Assembly (NCBI RefSeq): GCF_946479965.1
Contig: NZ_CAMLHX010000067.1
Coordinates: 1 to 21,793, forward strand
DNA: 21,793 bases
Source of the DNA: an uncultured Mucilaginibacter sp.
Lineage (GTDB): Bacteria; Bacteroidota; Bacteroidia; Sphingobacteriales; Sphingobacteriaceae
Direction of reading: 5' to 3'
Part shown: positions 7,463-15,826 of the stretch, piece by piece
How the letters are laid out: each line of letters opens with the position of its first letter
How positions within the stretch are numbered: the stretch's first letter is position 1
Position numbers and translations under genes: made by a program
Notes under the pieces: generated by a model
What the model saw: the letters and a program-made list of their open reading frames with translations, nothing else
What the model was told of the DNA's origin: nothing
Databases searched by the model: none

Positions 7463-9319
7463 TTATTGAAGGGGATTAAGTACCATCTTCGGATTATTGA
7501 CGATCCAGCCGTTATCGATGCTAGCATAGTAGGCATTAGGCAAAAATAACAACGGGGTTGATTGACGCTTGTACGATACCTGCCTGGTAAACACCCATTT
7601 GCCGTTGTTTGGGTCACCGGCGGCAACTACTTTATATGGATATAATGAGTAAGGATGAGCAATAGGATCGTTGGTTGTACCTGTCCACAAGGTATGCGCT
7701 ATTCTCCATCTTCTTAAATCCCAGAAACGGTGATCTTCAAACGCGAACTCAACACGATATTCATTTACGATCTTATCAAAAGTTAAGGTAGCCTCTGTAA
7801 GTGGCTGAATACCACCACGGCTTCTCACGGTATTGATATATTGTACTGCCGATGCTTTGTCACCCATTTCAAAAGCTGCTTCGGCGGCAATTAAATAAGC
7901 TTCTGCCATTCTTAAACGCGGCATCCACATTTCGCTATAACGCGGGTTAAGACCGGCACCTGCTGTTTCATCCAAAAATTTACGTACCAAAAAGCCAGTT
8001 TTGTTTACATAATTCGCTGATATAGATGCAGGTCCGTTTAGAGATGTAACTAACCCATTTGCATCTGATGTTCCGGGATTAGCTGTCTTAATTACCCATG
8101 CACCCGCGCCATTTTTATTTAATTGCCCGGCCTGCAGTATTACAGGGATGCTACGGTACGGCGCATTTGGCCAGATAACTGTACCCCACAAACGGGCATC
8201 TCTTACTTTAAAAGGATCTTCCACATCATTATAAAACACATAAGATCCATCCGGATTGTTGGTTTTGATCGTCGGGTTAGAACCGTCTTTGTTCTCAAAA
8301 GCCTCTACCAGGTTAAGCAAAGCACCCAAGTTATTGCCTTCTGAATAATCACGATGTGTATAAGGCATTGCCTGACTGGTAAACTGCGTAACCTGGTTAG
8401 GGCTTTTCCTGTCAAGCGCCCAAATAACTTCGGTGTTACCTGTTTTTACGTTGATGGCATTGTAAAAGCCCAGACCAGGATTGGCAGGATCTGTTTGAAA
8501 TTTGTAAGGAGTAGAACTGGTAATCAACAGTTTTGCTGCATCAAAGGCTGTTTTATAAAAGCCTGCCGCTTTATCAGCCGGAATACCGGCTTCCCATCCT
8601 GCTGTTTTTATAGTCGGCGTTAATTTATTGCCGTAATTAGCAATAGATCCCGCATAAACTGCCGCTCGCGCCTTAAGCAGCAACGCCGCCCATTTATTGG
8701 GAACAGATGCACCTACTGACGCGGTACCAGATAATTTTGTCATAGCTAAATCGCACTGATCTATAACGTATTGGTATGCGTCCGCTTCTGTTGAACGTGG
8801 AATTTGAAAAGACCCAACATCCATACCCGACTCATAGGTAAAAACCTTGTCGCCTACAATAGGCATACCGCCGAAAGAGCGGGTCATGCAGAAATAATAC
8901 CAGGCACGCAAAAATATCGCTTGCCCTTCCATATCCACGCGCTCAGTCTCGGGTATGGCCGACTTAGCCGAGTTAGAGCGTACCCCTTCTAAAAATTGAT
9001 TCAACCGGCGTACAAGCCCATAATCAACCGTTCTGTTAAAATTACGGCTAACTAATTTCTCATCATCCGTAGTTGTTGGCGAACCATACTGCGTGTTAGC
9101 CTCATCTAAAAGATGATAATTGCCAACAGCCCCATTATTCTGCCCAAAGCCTACCGATGTATAAAAGTTAGCTAATGTAGCCAGTACAAGACTTCTATCA
9201 GAATAGATAATGTCCTCACCTAGTTTATTTACTGAAACTGTGTCCAGGTTTTTTTTGCACCCCATAAACGCAGCGTTTATTACGAGGAGCGCAAAAAGAC
9301 AATATAATTTGGTTTTCAT
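7463..9319 (-). CDS. susD: SusD/RagB-family nutrient-binding outer-membrane lipoprotein
   Basis: This 618-residue SusD homologue covers the mouth of its SusC partner and captures the glycan. The lipobox is AAFMGC with C21. The N-terminal helical TPR region contains the conserved AIFLRAWYYFCMTRSFGG followed by MPIV. The C-terminal SusD domain has RMAEAYLIAAEAAFEMGD, INTVRSRGG and EYRVEFAFEDHRFWDLRRW, all classic family signatures. At 618 residues it is somewhat longer than many family members, with the extra length in the middle, where ligand loops lie. It starts 11 bp after the susC stop codon and is surely co-transcribed. Aromatic residues that might stack on sugars cannot be assigned from sequence alone. 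The symbol denotes the family, not starch specificity. Confidence 0.96.
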   Translation of the reverse strand: MKTKLYCLFALLVINAAFMGCKKNLDTVSVNKLGEDIIYSDRSLVLATLANFYTSVGFGQNNGAVGNYHLLDEANTQYGSPTTTDDEKLVSRNFNRTVDYGLVRRLNQFLEGVRSNSAKSAIPETERVDMEGQAIFLRAWYYFCMTRSFGGMPIVGDKVFTYESGMDVGSFQIPRSTEADAYQYVIDQCDLAMTKLSGTASVGASVPNKWAALLLKARAAVYAGSIANYGNKLTPTIKTAGWEAGIPADKAAGFYKTAFDAAKLLITSSTPYKFQTDPANPGLGFYNAINVKTGNTEVIWALDRKSPNQVTQFTSQAMPYTHRDYSEGNNLGALLNLVEAFENKDGSNPTIKTNNPDGSYVFYNDVEDPFKVRDARLWGTVIWPNAPYRSIPVILQAGQLNKNGAGAWVIKTANPGTSDANGLVTSLNGPASISANYVNKTGFLVRKFLDETAGAGLNPRYSEMWMPRLRMAEAYLIAAEAAFEMGDKASAVQYINTVRSRGGIQPLTEATLTFDKIVNEYRVEFAFEDHRFWDLRRWRIAHTLWTGTTNDPIAHPYSLYPYKVVAAGDPNNGKWVFTRQVSYKRQSTPLLFLPNAYYASIDNGWIVNNPKMVLNPLQ

Positions 9320-9330
9320 TTTCGTAGTGG

Positions 9331-12300
9331 TTAAAATTTAACTTGAACGCCCATGGTGTAAACTCGCGGATTTGGATATGAATTACCGCCATTGCTGGTA
9401 ATTTCAGGATCAAGCCCACCCGGCATATTGGTTATTTGCGCTATGTTTTGTCCCGCTATGTAAACCCTGAGATTTGAAACGCCTACGCGCTTTAACACCG
9501 TGTAAGGTATGGTATAAGCTATTTCAAGATTACGCAACTTTATGTAATAAAGATTTGTCTGCCAATAGTTATTCGGCCAATGCGTGGTCATCCAGTTGTT
9601 AGCACCACGTGTAAGCAACGGATATTTGCCTATGTTAAATCCACTGTTTCTATCCCAAATGTCTTTATACCAGGTCGAGTTGTCTGCCAGATACTGAGAC
9701 ACGTTTTGGTTAGAATCAAAATACCGCATATACCCCTGTTGCTCATACGTTGTTCCGGTAGCACCGGCAAAATCAGCCCTGATCTCAAATCCTTTATAGC
9801 TTCCACCCAGATTGAAACCAAAATTTATCCATGGCGTGCCGCTGTTTACTCTATAAGTAACCGTTTTCATATCCAGGTCATTGATAAATCCGTCGCCATT
9901 AACGTCCTCAAATTTAAAATCGCCGGGGCGAATGGTTCTGTTACCTTCGTGGTCCTGATCAATTGGATAGTTTCTGATCTCTTCCCAGCTTTGAAACTGG
10001 CCTATGCCTATCAGCTGCATTGTTCCGTCGCGGTATCTTCCTTCATCGTTGTTCGGGCCGCCTCTATACCTGGCCCAATCACTGGTCCAGCGCTCATCTT
10101 GTTTATAACGATATCCTGTTATCCAGCGCGAAAAGGTAAAGTTACCTCCGAAGAAATAATTAACCTCGCCAACTTTGTCTCTCCAGTTGATAGAGCCTTC
10201 AATACCACGTACAAAGTCTGAGTTTAGGTTCTCATTTGGACGCGAAAAACCTACCAGGTCCGGCAATAAAACATCTACCCGCCCGGCAGCCAGCCCCGTT
10301 TGCTGGCGTTGAAACCATTCAAAGCTGCCGCTAAGGCGGTTATTCAGCAAGGTTGCGTCAACGCCAAAATTTAATGCTTTAACTCGAGCCCAGGTTAAAT
10401 TAACCGAAGGAAGGCCCGCTATTCTTGCCGTTATAACCTCTTGCCCATTAACTATAGCAACGCCCTGATTACCGTAATTATAGCCGGCCAGATAGTCTAA
10501 AGTACCACCAAGTTCCTGCCCCATTACACCATAAGACGCTCTTAATTTAAAATCGTTAATGTTGCTTAACAGCTTACTGTTTTTCCAGAAATCTTCTTCA
10601 GAAACACGGTAGGCTACGCTTCCTCCCGGAAAAAACCCCCACCTTTTACCGTCTATGTAACTAGGCGATCCATCATATCTTCCTACAAATTCTGCAATAT
10701 ATTTCCCTTTATAATCATAGTTAACCTTGGTTGAATAATTCTGTCTTTTCGTCAAAAAGCTAAGGTTATCTGTCAGGGTAGTAATTGCCGAAGGTGTATT
10801 AGGTATAAACGCAATTCCGTTTGCTGCAGGGCTACCCAACGCGTACAAATTAGGCGAAATATTACTTCTTGCTTCTACACCTGCAACCGCCTGTAAATTA
10901 TGGCCGCCAAAAGATTTTTTATAATCTAACTGGAAGTTAGTTGTAATATCCCTGCTGTTAGAAAAATTCCGTTCCACATAGCGTGCCGCAGGTAAATTGG
11001 GCGCTAAATCATATTTTGATGTAGCAGTGTTATATATATACAGCAAAGGCGATTTTTCATGAAGGTCCTGCTGCGTATTGCTAAACGAATAGCTTCCAAG
11101 CGCGCGTGCCTTAAGACCAGGTAAAATTAAAACTTCTATATTGCCGTTAACGGTTATAGCATTTCTTATTTGCGAGTACTTGCCCGAGGTTTCATAACCT
11201 ACCCAACCATAACTGTATTGAGGATCTACAGCTGAAATACCCGGATACGCGGGATTGTCATTGGCATATGGACGAAGGGTGGGCAGGTTACGGAATGCAG
11301 TTTGTTCTGCAAAGCCATAATCATCACCCGGCAAGCCTGCTTGCGAGGTCTCTTCTACACGGCCAATAATACCAACACCTACCTTAATACGCTTACTTAT
11401 ATTGGCATTCACTGTAGATTGAAAGTTGGTCCGCTTAAAGCCATCGCCCAGGTTGCGCATAATTGGCTTTTGCTGAAGGTTACCCACGCTTACATAATAG
11501 TCGGTGTTTTCAGAACCACCTGAAAAGTTGAAGCTGTTATAGATCTGCGGCGCTGTTTTGCCCCAAATAAAATCATACCAGTCAAATCCTTTATGCGCGT
11601 CGTCAGATTCATTCATCCATTTATCGTACTCTTCTCTGGTTATACTTCGCTGCGAGCTTACTTTTCCGTCTCCGTATGTTTCATTTTGCACAAGAGCTTT
11701 TATAAAGGTCTTTACATCGGCAGGTTTATTATAGTTAGCTACTTTTTGTATACCATAATAACTTTGGAAGCCAACTGTAGGCTTTTGGTTGCGTTTTCCT
11801 CTTTTTGTGGTAATAACAACTACGCCATTGGAAGCCAACATACCATAAATAGCGGCCGAACCGTCTTTTAACACCGATATAGATTCGATGTCGTTAAAGT
11901 CCATATTAGAGAAACTATTGTAATCGCGGGTAACACCATCAATAACGATCAAGGGTGTGCCATAGTTGCGGATCTGTAAGCTTGGTGCACTACCCGGCCG
12001 ACCGTTGTCCTGTCTGAAGGTAACACCTGGTACCTTTCCAACCAACGCTCCTGACGCCGTAGCGGTACGAGAGTGAGAAAGTTCATCGGCAGTAACCGTT
12101 GATATAGCGCCGGCAAGTGTAGCCTTTCTGGTAGTTAAACCAAAACCGGTAATAACTACCTCGTCCAAATTTTGGGTTACTTTTGATAGTTTGATGTCGA
12201 GCACGGTTTTGCCGCCTACCGGAACTTCAAGATCCGTATAGCCTACAAATTTAACTACCAAAACCGTGCTGGCGCTGGGTACATCTATTGCGAATTTACC

Positions 12301-12540
12301 GGCAACGTCAACAGCTACGGCGTTTGTTGTGCCCTTTACTCCAACGGTTGCCCCGATTAAGGTTTCGCCGGTTGAAAGGTCGGTTACTAAGCCTGTTACT
12401 TTAAGTGGTTGAGCGTTTTGGGAGTACGCGACGTTATTTAGTGTTACAATAGCTAAAAACAAAACAGCTATTTTTAATGGTATTGTCTTTCCGAGCATTT
12501 TAAGCCGGTACAGTATTTCCTTGTGTGTAAAAAAAATCAT
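9331..12540 (-). CDS. susC: SusC/RagA-family TonB-dependent outer-membrane transporter
   Basis: This 1069-residue transporter imports oligosaccharides across the outer membrane using TonB energy. A signal peptide has its hydrophobic core at about residues 20-39 and ends AYS-QN. A carboxypeptidase-like regulatory domain covers about 45-120 (VTGLVTDLSTGETLIGATV). The conserved LDEVVITGFG stretch is at 125-134. A plug domain follows (GALVGKVPGVTF, PLIVIDGV, SISVLKDGSAAIYG, ANGVVVITTKRG with an S for the first A). The beta-barrel ends in MGVQVKF with the terminal phenylalanine typical of outer-membrane barrels. The gene is followed 11 bp later by susD. An internal ATG at 12496-12498 would remove 14 residues and still leave a full signal peptide. 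The two starts cannot be separated because neither has a Shine-Dalgarno sequence. No clear promoter was found upstream. Confidence 0.96.
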   Translation of the reverse strand: MIFFTHKEILYRLKMLGKTIPLKIAVLFLAIVTLNNVAYSQNAQPLKVTGLVTDLSTGETLIGATVGVKGTTNAVAVDVAGKFAIDVPSASTVLVVKFVGYTDLEVPVGGKTVLDIKLSKVTQNLDEVVITGFGLTTRKATLAGAISTVTADELSHSRTATASGALVGKVPGVTFRQDNGRPGSAPSLQIRNYGTPLIVIDGVTRDYNSFSNMDFNDIESISVLKDGSAAIYGMLASNGVVVITTKRGKRNQKPTVGFQSYYGIQKVANYNKPADVKTFIKALVQNETYGDGKVSSQRSITREEYDKWMNESDDAHKGFDWYDFIWGKTAPQIYNSFNFSGGSENTDYYVSVGNLQQKPIMRNLGDGFKRTNFQSTVNANISKRIKVGVGIIGRVEETSQAGLPGDDYGFAEQTAFRNLPTLRPYANDNPAYPGISAVDPQYSYGWVGYETSGKYSQIRNAITVNGNIEVLILPGLKARALGSYSFSNTQQDLHEKSPLLYIYNTATSKYDLAPNLPAARYVERNFSNSRDITTNFQLDYKKSFGGHNLQAVAGVEARSNISPNLYALGSPAANGIAFIPNTPSAITTLTDNLSFLTKRQNYSTKVNYDYKGKYIAEFVGRYDGSPSYIDGKRWGFFPGGSVAYRVSEEDFWKNSKLLSNINDFKLRASYGVMGQELGGTLDYLAGYNYGNQGVAIVNGQEVITARIAGLPSVNLTWARVKALNFGVDATLLNNRLSGSFEWFQRQQTGLAAGRVDVLLPDLVGFSRPNENLNSDFVRGIEGSINWRDKVGEVNYFFGGNFTFSRWITGYRYKQDERWTSDWARYRGGPNNDEGRYRDGTMQLIGIGQFQSWEEIRNYPIDQDHEGNRTIRPGDFKFEDVNGDGFINDLDMKTVTYRVNSGTPWINFGFNLGGSYKGFEIRADFAGATGTTYEQQGYMRYFDSNQNVSQYLADNSTWYKDIWDRNSGFNIGKYPLLTRGANNWMTTHWPNNYWQTNLYYIKLRNLEIAYTIPYTVLKRVGVSNLRVYIAGQNIAQITNMPGGLDPEITSNGGNSYPNPRVYTMGVQVKF

Positions 12541-12663
12541 AAAAAAAATGTTTACAAGTGGTTAATAATTAATTATCGCAAGGCGACGGTCATGAATGAG
12601 CACGATGGATGTTTACGAGGTGTTTTTCATATCACTATCTTTTAAGTTAATAAATGGCGAACA

Positions 12664-12693
12664 TTACAATCCACGGATTCGGAATGATTGTAA
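12664..12693. promoter_or_regulatory. Inverted repeat, candidate operator upstream of susC
   Basis: Two perfect 8-bp arms, TTACAATC (12664-12671) and GATTGTAA (12686-12693), flank a 14-bp spacer. The arm centres are 22 bp apart, about two helical turns, so both arms face the same side of the DNA, as for a dimeric regulator. A second nested pair, AATCC-AC-GGATT, overlaps the left arm. The element ends 124 bp upstream of the susC start. TGATTGT recurs in direct orientation at 12746-12752. The HTCS is the obvious candidate binder, but that is inference. Confidence 0.45.
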
Positions 12694-12751
12694 GGCCCTA
12701 ATTGGTAGTGCTAAAATGATGAAAGCGCCTTTTACATCGATTTCGTGATTG

Positions 12752-12782
12752 TTGAAATGATTTGCGCATTAGTTGATTTTTG
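12752..12782 (+). promoter_or_regulatory. Possible plus-strand promoter facing the hairpin
   Basis: The plus strand reads TTG (12752-12754), 20 nt, then GATTTTTG (12775-12782), a 7-of-8 match to TAnnTTTG at the expected spacing. A transcript from here would start near 12789 and reach the T-tract hairpin that ends at 12914, giving an RNA of about 125 nt. The first base of the -7 box is wrong and the region is A/T-rich, so confidence is low. Confidence 0.25.
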
Positions 12783-12872
12783 CCCCTCTGAATAGCCTGA
12801 GAGGCTAAAAGTGGAAAAAATGAATTCTTATTACCTAAAAACTTAGGAGTTTGGCAACTTTTTTTTATAGAC

Positions 12873-12914
12873 GCGACAGCAGTGAATTTCGGACATCAGC
12901 TGCTGTCGCTTTTT
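12873..12914 (+). terminator. 10-bp perfect hairpin with plus-strand T-tract
   Basis: GCGACAGCAG (12873-12882) pairs perfectly with CTGCTGTCGC (12900-12909) around a 17-nt loop, followed by TTTTT (12910-12914) on the plus strand. On the minus strand the stem is followed by GTCTATAAAAAAAA, which is not a terminator tail. It therefore has the polarity of a plus-strand terminator although no plus-strand gene is visible. Alternatives are a structural element in a minus-strand leader or a protein-binding palindrome. Confidence 0.5.
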
Positions 12915-12944
12915 AACGTAACTAGAAGTTTAACTTTCATTAAA

Positions 12945-12966
12945 CGAAATCACATCAAGTGTTTCG
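12945..12966 (-). terminator. Weak terminator-like hairpin after the GH2 gene
   Basis: Directly after the GH2 stop codon the minus strand reads CGAAACAC-TTGAT-GTG(A)TTTCG, an 8-bp stem with one bulged A and a 5-nt loop, then TTTAATG. Stem plus short T-run could end GH2 transcription, but the T-run is only three bases, so read-through into susC is possible. Confidence 0.4.
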
Positions 12967-15726
12967 CTATTTAAAATCAAACCATAAGGTACCTGTCACA
13001 GAAGTGGTATTTAACTGCACATTCTTTTGGCTCTGGGGGCCCATATCTGCAGCCGGGTTAAACTTGGTGCCAATGGCGGGAATTGCGGTCATAAACCCGA
13101 TATTCCCTTCCGGAAAGGGCGGGTTGGTATTTTCATTTAAAGCGCCAACAGGCTTGGGGGCTTTTAACATTTGCAGATAAATGTGCTCGTCGCCGGTATA
13201 TACGGTAAAGGGGTGTTCCTTGTTTTGGATGGTCACCCAATAAAGATTGGCATGGTAACCCTTAAATTCGGGATATGTCCAGCTTTCGCCGGTGATGGTA
13301 TTGTTGTAATCTTTTTGCCATACATTGAGCGTTCCGCCTTTCAGCCTGTTTTTCCATACACGGTAAGGGCCATCGCCCAGCCATTTCATCCCGGTAATGT
13401 TTTGTTCCGGATAGTTGAAGGTGATTCCATAAAAATCGGCATTCCCCCGGGGCAGGTAACTGTATTGCAGTTGTACAGGTTTACCCGGCGTAAATATCCA
13501 TTTTACTTTGAAGTTAGGATCCGAGTAAATAGGTTCAATGATCTGGCTATCGCCCGTAGTGGATTTCCTGATCTCTTTAAATTGCATATTTACGCCTGCT
13601 AACACCGGCCCGTCGGATAATGAAACATCGCCTAAAACCGTTTTCACTTTTTTCAGGTAACCGGTAGCAGTATCAAAATAATAGGTAATGGCATCGCAGC
13701 TAACAATGATCTGCCCATTCTCTTCCTTTATCGTGCTTGCAGCAGATGAAGTACCCTTTGTCAATTTAGCCGTTATGGTTTGCTGGTTGGCAATTGCCCA
13801 GCTACGGCTTACTATTTCATTGCCGGCGCCATCCTTAACGTTCAGCCAAAGCGCCTCGCTGTTTTTCCAGTTAGCAGGTAAGGCCAGTTTAAGGTAACCG
13901 CTTGCACCCGGAGCTAAATTATAGCCCTTCACTATGCCCGAGGCGTTAATTGTTGGCGCGGCGGTTTTGTTTAACGGCGATGCAAAGCTGACCAGTTTCC
14001 AGTTAAAGCTGCATTGGTTAAGGTTGTTATAGATATAGCGGTTTTCGATATTTAACTTACCGTCAAAGCTTTGCGGCAAAGTAGCGGTGCTTATGTAAAC
14101 CGGCGACCAGATCTCCTTAATGGTATAAAAGCTGGCCTCCTTCTCGCGGTGTGGACCTACAATTCCGTCGGGCGCATGGTTACCGTCGGCATCCAGTATA
14201 TTATCCTTGTCGGTACGCACAACCGCACCATCCGCGTATACCCATAAAAAGCCGCCGGCATTGCGCGGGTTGCTCAGCATCTGGTTCCAAAAATCATCCA
14301 GACCGGCACCGTGCCCACCATCATAAAGTCCATGCATAAACTCTGTCGGGAAAAAAACATCGTTGCCGTACAGGTTACTGTTTACCACATAATTGTAGAC
14401 GGGATAGTGTTTGGTGTCGGTGTTATTAAAACGTTCCCAAGGATGTATCACAGTGCGTTTCTGCGGATCATAAAGCGCATAGTCTTTGTCCAGATCACGG
14501 TTGAAGCCGCCTTCGTTCCCATTATCCCACAGCACAATACTTGGATGGTTTACATCGCGCACCATCATTTCCTTCACTAGCTTACGACCAACACCTGTAT
14601 CATATTTAGCCTGCCAGCCGGTTATTTCATCCAGTACAAAAAGGCCCAGGGAGTCGCACACATCCAAGAAGCTCTGGTCGGGCGGGTAATGCGACATCCG
14701 TACCGCATTCATATTCATTTCCTTTATTTGCTTAATATCCAGCAGATCAATGGCTTTACTTAATGCGCGGCCCGATTCCGGCCATTCCGAGTGGTGGCAA
14801 ACGCCCTTAAATATTATCTTTTTGTCGTTCACGTAAATGCCGTCGCCTTTACGTAACTCTACAGTACGAAAGCCGAAACGCTGCGTTATTTGATGAACAA
14901 CCTTATTACCTGCCTTAATAGCGACCACCAACTTGTACAGGTTGGGCTGCTCCGGATTCCAGGTGGCCATATTTTTAAAGCCATGGTATAATGTAGTGCT
15001 ATCCCCTTTAGCTTTAACCGTAAATGGTTCACCTACACGCAGGCCTTTCAAGGTCTGCACTTCGGCCTGGATTACCTGGTTGCTGTTGGTATTTTTATCA
15101 AAAACATCCAGTCTGATCTGCCCGTTGGCCTTGGCATCAATAGCGATACGATCGATATAGCTTTCAGGAACAATCTCTAAATAAACCGGCCGGTAAATAC
15201 CGCCGAATATCCAGAAATCGCCGTTCCGCTCGGCCCGATTTACGGAAGCATCGGCCGACATTTTGCTCACCTTCACCTCCAGCAGGTTTTCGCCGTTTTT
15301 TAGCAGCCCGGTAATATCATACTTAAACCGATAAAATGCGCCCTGGTGCACCGGGCCGGCCAACTGCCCGTTTATCTTTACCTCTGCGTCGGTCATCACC
15401 CCTTCAAAAACAATGTACACCCGCTTATGCTGTGCGTTGGCCCCTAAGCTGAACCTGCGCTTATATAAACCCTCTTCGTCATTCTTCACTTTGTCGTGCC
15501 CGTAATTATAGGCACCAAAACCCTGAAATTCCCAGTTAGAAGGTACGGGGATAGTTGTCCACTGTCCGCTTTTGCGCCCTTTCGTACAGTAAAAATCCCA
15601 ATTAACGGTATGGTCCTTGTCGGTTCCCGAAAGATTCTGACGAATAGTTGCAGTGCCGGTTTGCTGTGCCAAAGTGTGCACTGCAAAAAAAACAAGAAAG
15701 GTGATGGATAAAATGGTACGCCGCAT
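12967..15726 (-). CDS. Secreted GH2 family glycosidase (beta-galactosidase-like)
   Basis: This 919-residue retaining beta-glycosidase, probably periplasmic, has a signal peptide MRRTILSITFLVFFAVHTLA with cleavage near A20. Domain order matches GH2. The sugar-binding jelly-roll domain (IPVPSNWEFQGFGAYNYG, VKINGQLAG, GDFWIFGGIYRPVYLEI) comes first. An immunoglobulin-like domain reaches about residue 290, then the TIM barrel follows (GVCHHSEWPESGRA, MNMNAVRMSHYPPDQSFLDVCD). The acid/base is E405 in LWDNGNEGG and the likely nucleophile is E462 in FPTEFMHGLYDGG. C-terminal beta-domains follow. The catalytic motifs differ from LacZ (WSLGNES and CEYAHAMGNS), placing it in a divergent GH2 group of uncertain specificity. 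It begins 100 bp after the histidine kinase gene and ends 426 bp before susC in the same direction, so it may have its own promoter. Family is certain. Galactosidase, glucuronidase or another exo-activity remains open. Confidence 0.92.
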   Translation of the reverse strand: MRRTILSITFLVFFAVHTLAQQTGTATIRQNLSGTDKDHTVNWDFYCTKGRKSGQWTTIPVPSNWEFQGFGAYNYGHDKVKNDEEGLYKRRFSLGANAQHKRVYIVFEGVMTDAEVKINGQLAGPVHQGAFYRFKYDITGLLKNGENLLEVKVSKMSADASVNRAERNGDFWIFGGIYRPVYLEIVPESYIDRIAIDAKANGQIRLDVFDKNTNSNQVIQAEVQTLKGLRVGEPFTVKAKGDSTTLYHGFKNMATWNPEQPNLYKLVVAIKAGNKVVHQITQRFGFRTVELRKGDGIYVNDKKIIFKGVCHHSEWPESGRALSKAIDLLDIKQIKEMNMNAVRMSHYPPDQSFLDVCDSLGLFVLDEITGWQAKYDTGVGRKLVKEMMVRDVNHPSIVLWDNGNEGGFNRDLDKDYALYDPQKRTVIHPWERFNNTDTKHYPVYNYVVNSNLYGNDVFFPTEFMHGLYDGGHGAGLDDFWNQMLSNPRNAGGFLWVYADGAVVRTDKDNILDADGNHAPDGIVGPHREKEASFYTIKEIWSPVYISTATLPQSFDGKLNIENRYIYNNLNQCSFNWKLVSFASPLNKTAAPTINASGIVKGYNLAPGASGYLKLALPANWKNSEALWLNVKDGAGNEIVSRSWAIANQQTITAKLTKGTSSAASTIKEENGQIIVSCDAITYYFDTATGYLKKVKTVLGDVSLSDGPVLAGVNMQFKEIRKSTTGDSQIIEPIYSDPNFKVKWIFTPGKPVQLQYSYLPRGNADFYGITFNYPEQNITGMKWLGDGPYRVWKNRLKGGTLNVWQKDYNNTITGESWTYPEFKGYHANLYWVTIQNKEHPFTVYTGDEHIYLQMLKAPKPVGALNENTNPPFPEGNIGFMTAIPAIGTKFNPAADMGPQSQKNVQLNTTSVTGTLWFDFK

Positions 15727-15785
15727 ACTGAATAGATTTATGCCCGCAAGCTACCAATTTTTTTATTTTGATCCATGATGCCCTA

Positions 15786-15797
15786 TACCAGATGGTA
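15786..15797. repeat. 12-bp pseudopalindrome upstream of GH2
   Basis: TACCA-GA-TGGTA has two perfect 5-bp arms around GA and lies 60 bp upstream of the GH2 start, in the 100-bp gap after the kinase gene. It could be an operator for GH2. It is short enough to be chance, and I see neither a matching promoter nor a convincing terminator for the upstream operon in this gap. Confidence 0.25.
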
Positions 15798-15826
15798 CCG
15801 TTGGAAAAAGGCATACTATGCATTCA

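Larger units (their letters stand above)
12541..12966. other. 426-bp intergenic region between GH2 and susC
   Basis: No coding sequence can be supported here. In plus-strand order it holds an inverted repeat TTACAATC/GATTGTAA (12664-12693), a possible plus-strand promoter (12752-12782), short hairpins at 12793-12807 (TAGCC/GGCTA) and 12834-12847 (CCTAA/TTAGG), a 10-bp hairpin with a plus-strand T-tract (12873-12914), and a hairpin directly after the GH2 stop (12945-12966). No exact TAnnTTTG element is present on the minus strand, so the susC promoter is probably a weak, activator-dependent one. Confidence 0.8.

Noticed and set aside
9580..10221. Plus-strand open frame of 213 codons opposite susC
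   Set aside because: It lies entirely antisense to well-conserved SusC barrel sequence, its translation resembles no family and has no domain-like pattern. It is a shadow of the real gene.
12573..12590. Possible -24/-12 sigma-54 promoter upstream of susC around TTGC on the minus strand
   Set aside because: The -24 GG is missing (TGACC in place of TGGCA), so the essential GG-N10-GC pattern is not met.
12834..12847. TAAGTTTT on the minus strand as a susC -7 box
   Set aside because: It matches 7 of 8 bases but has no TTG at the -33 distance and lies about 300 bp from the start codon. It is better explained as part of the CCTAA/TTAGG hairpin.
13171..13602. Plus-strand open frame of 143 codons opposite the GH2 C-terminus
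   Set aside because: It is fully inside the GH2 gene, with no recognisable motif or start signal.
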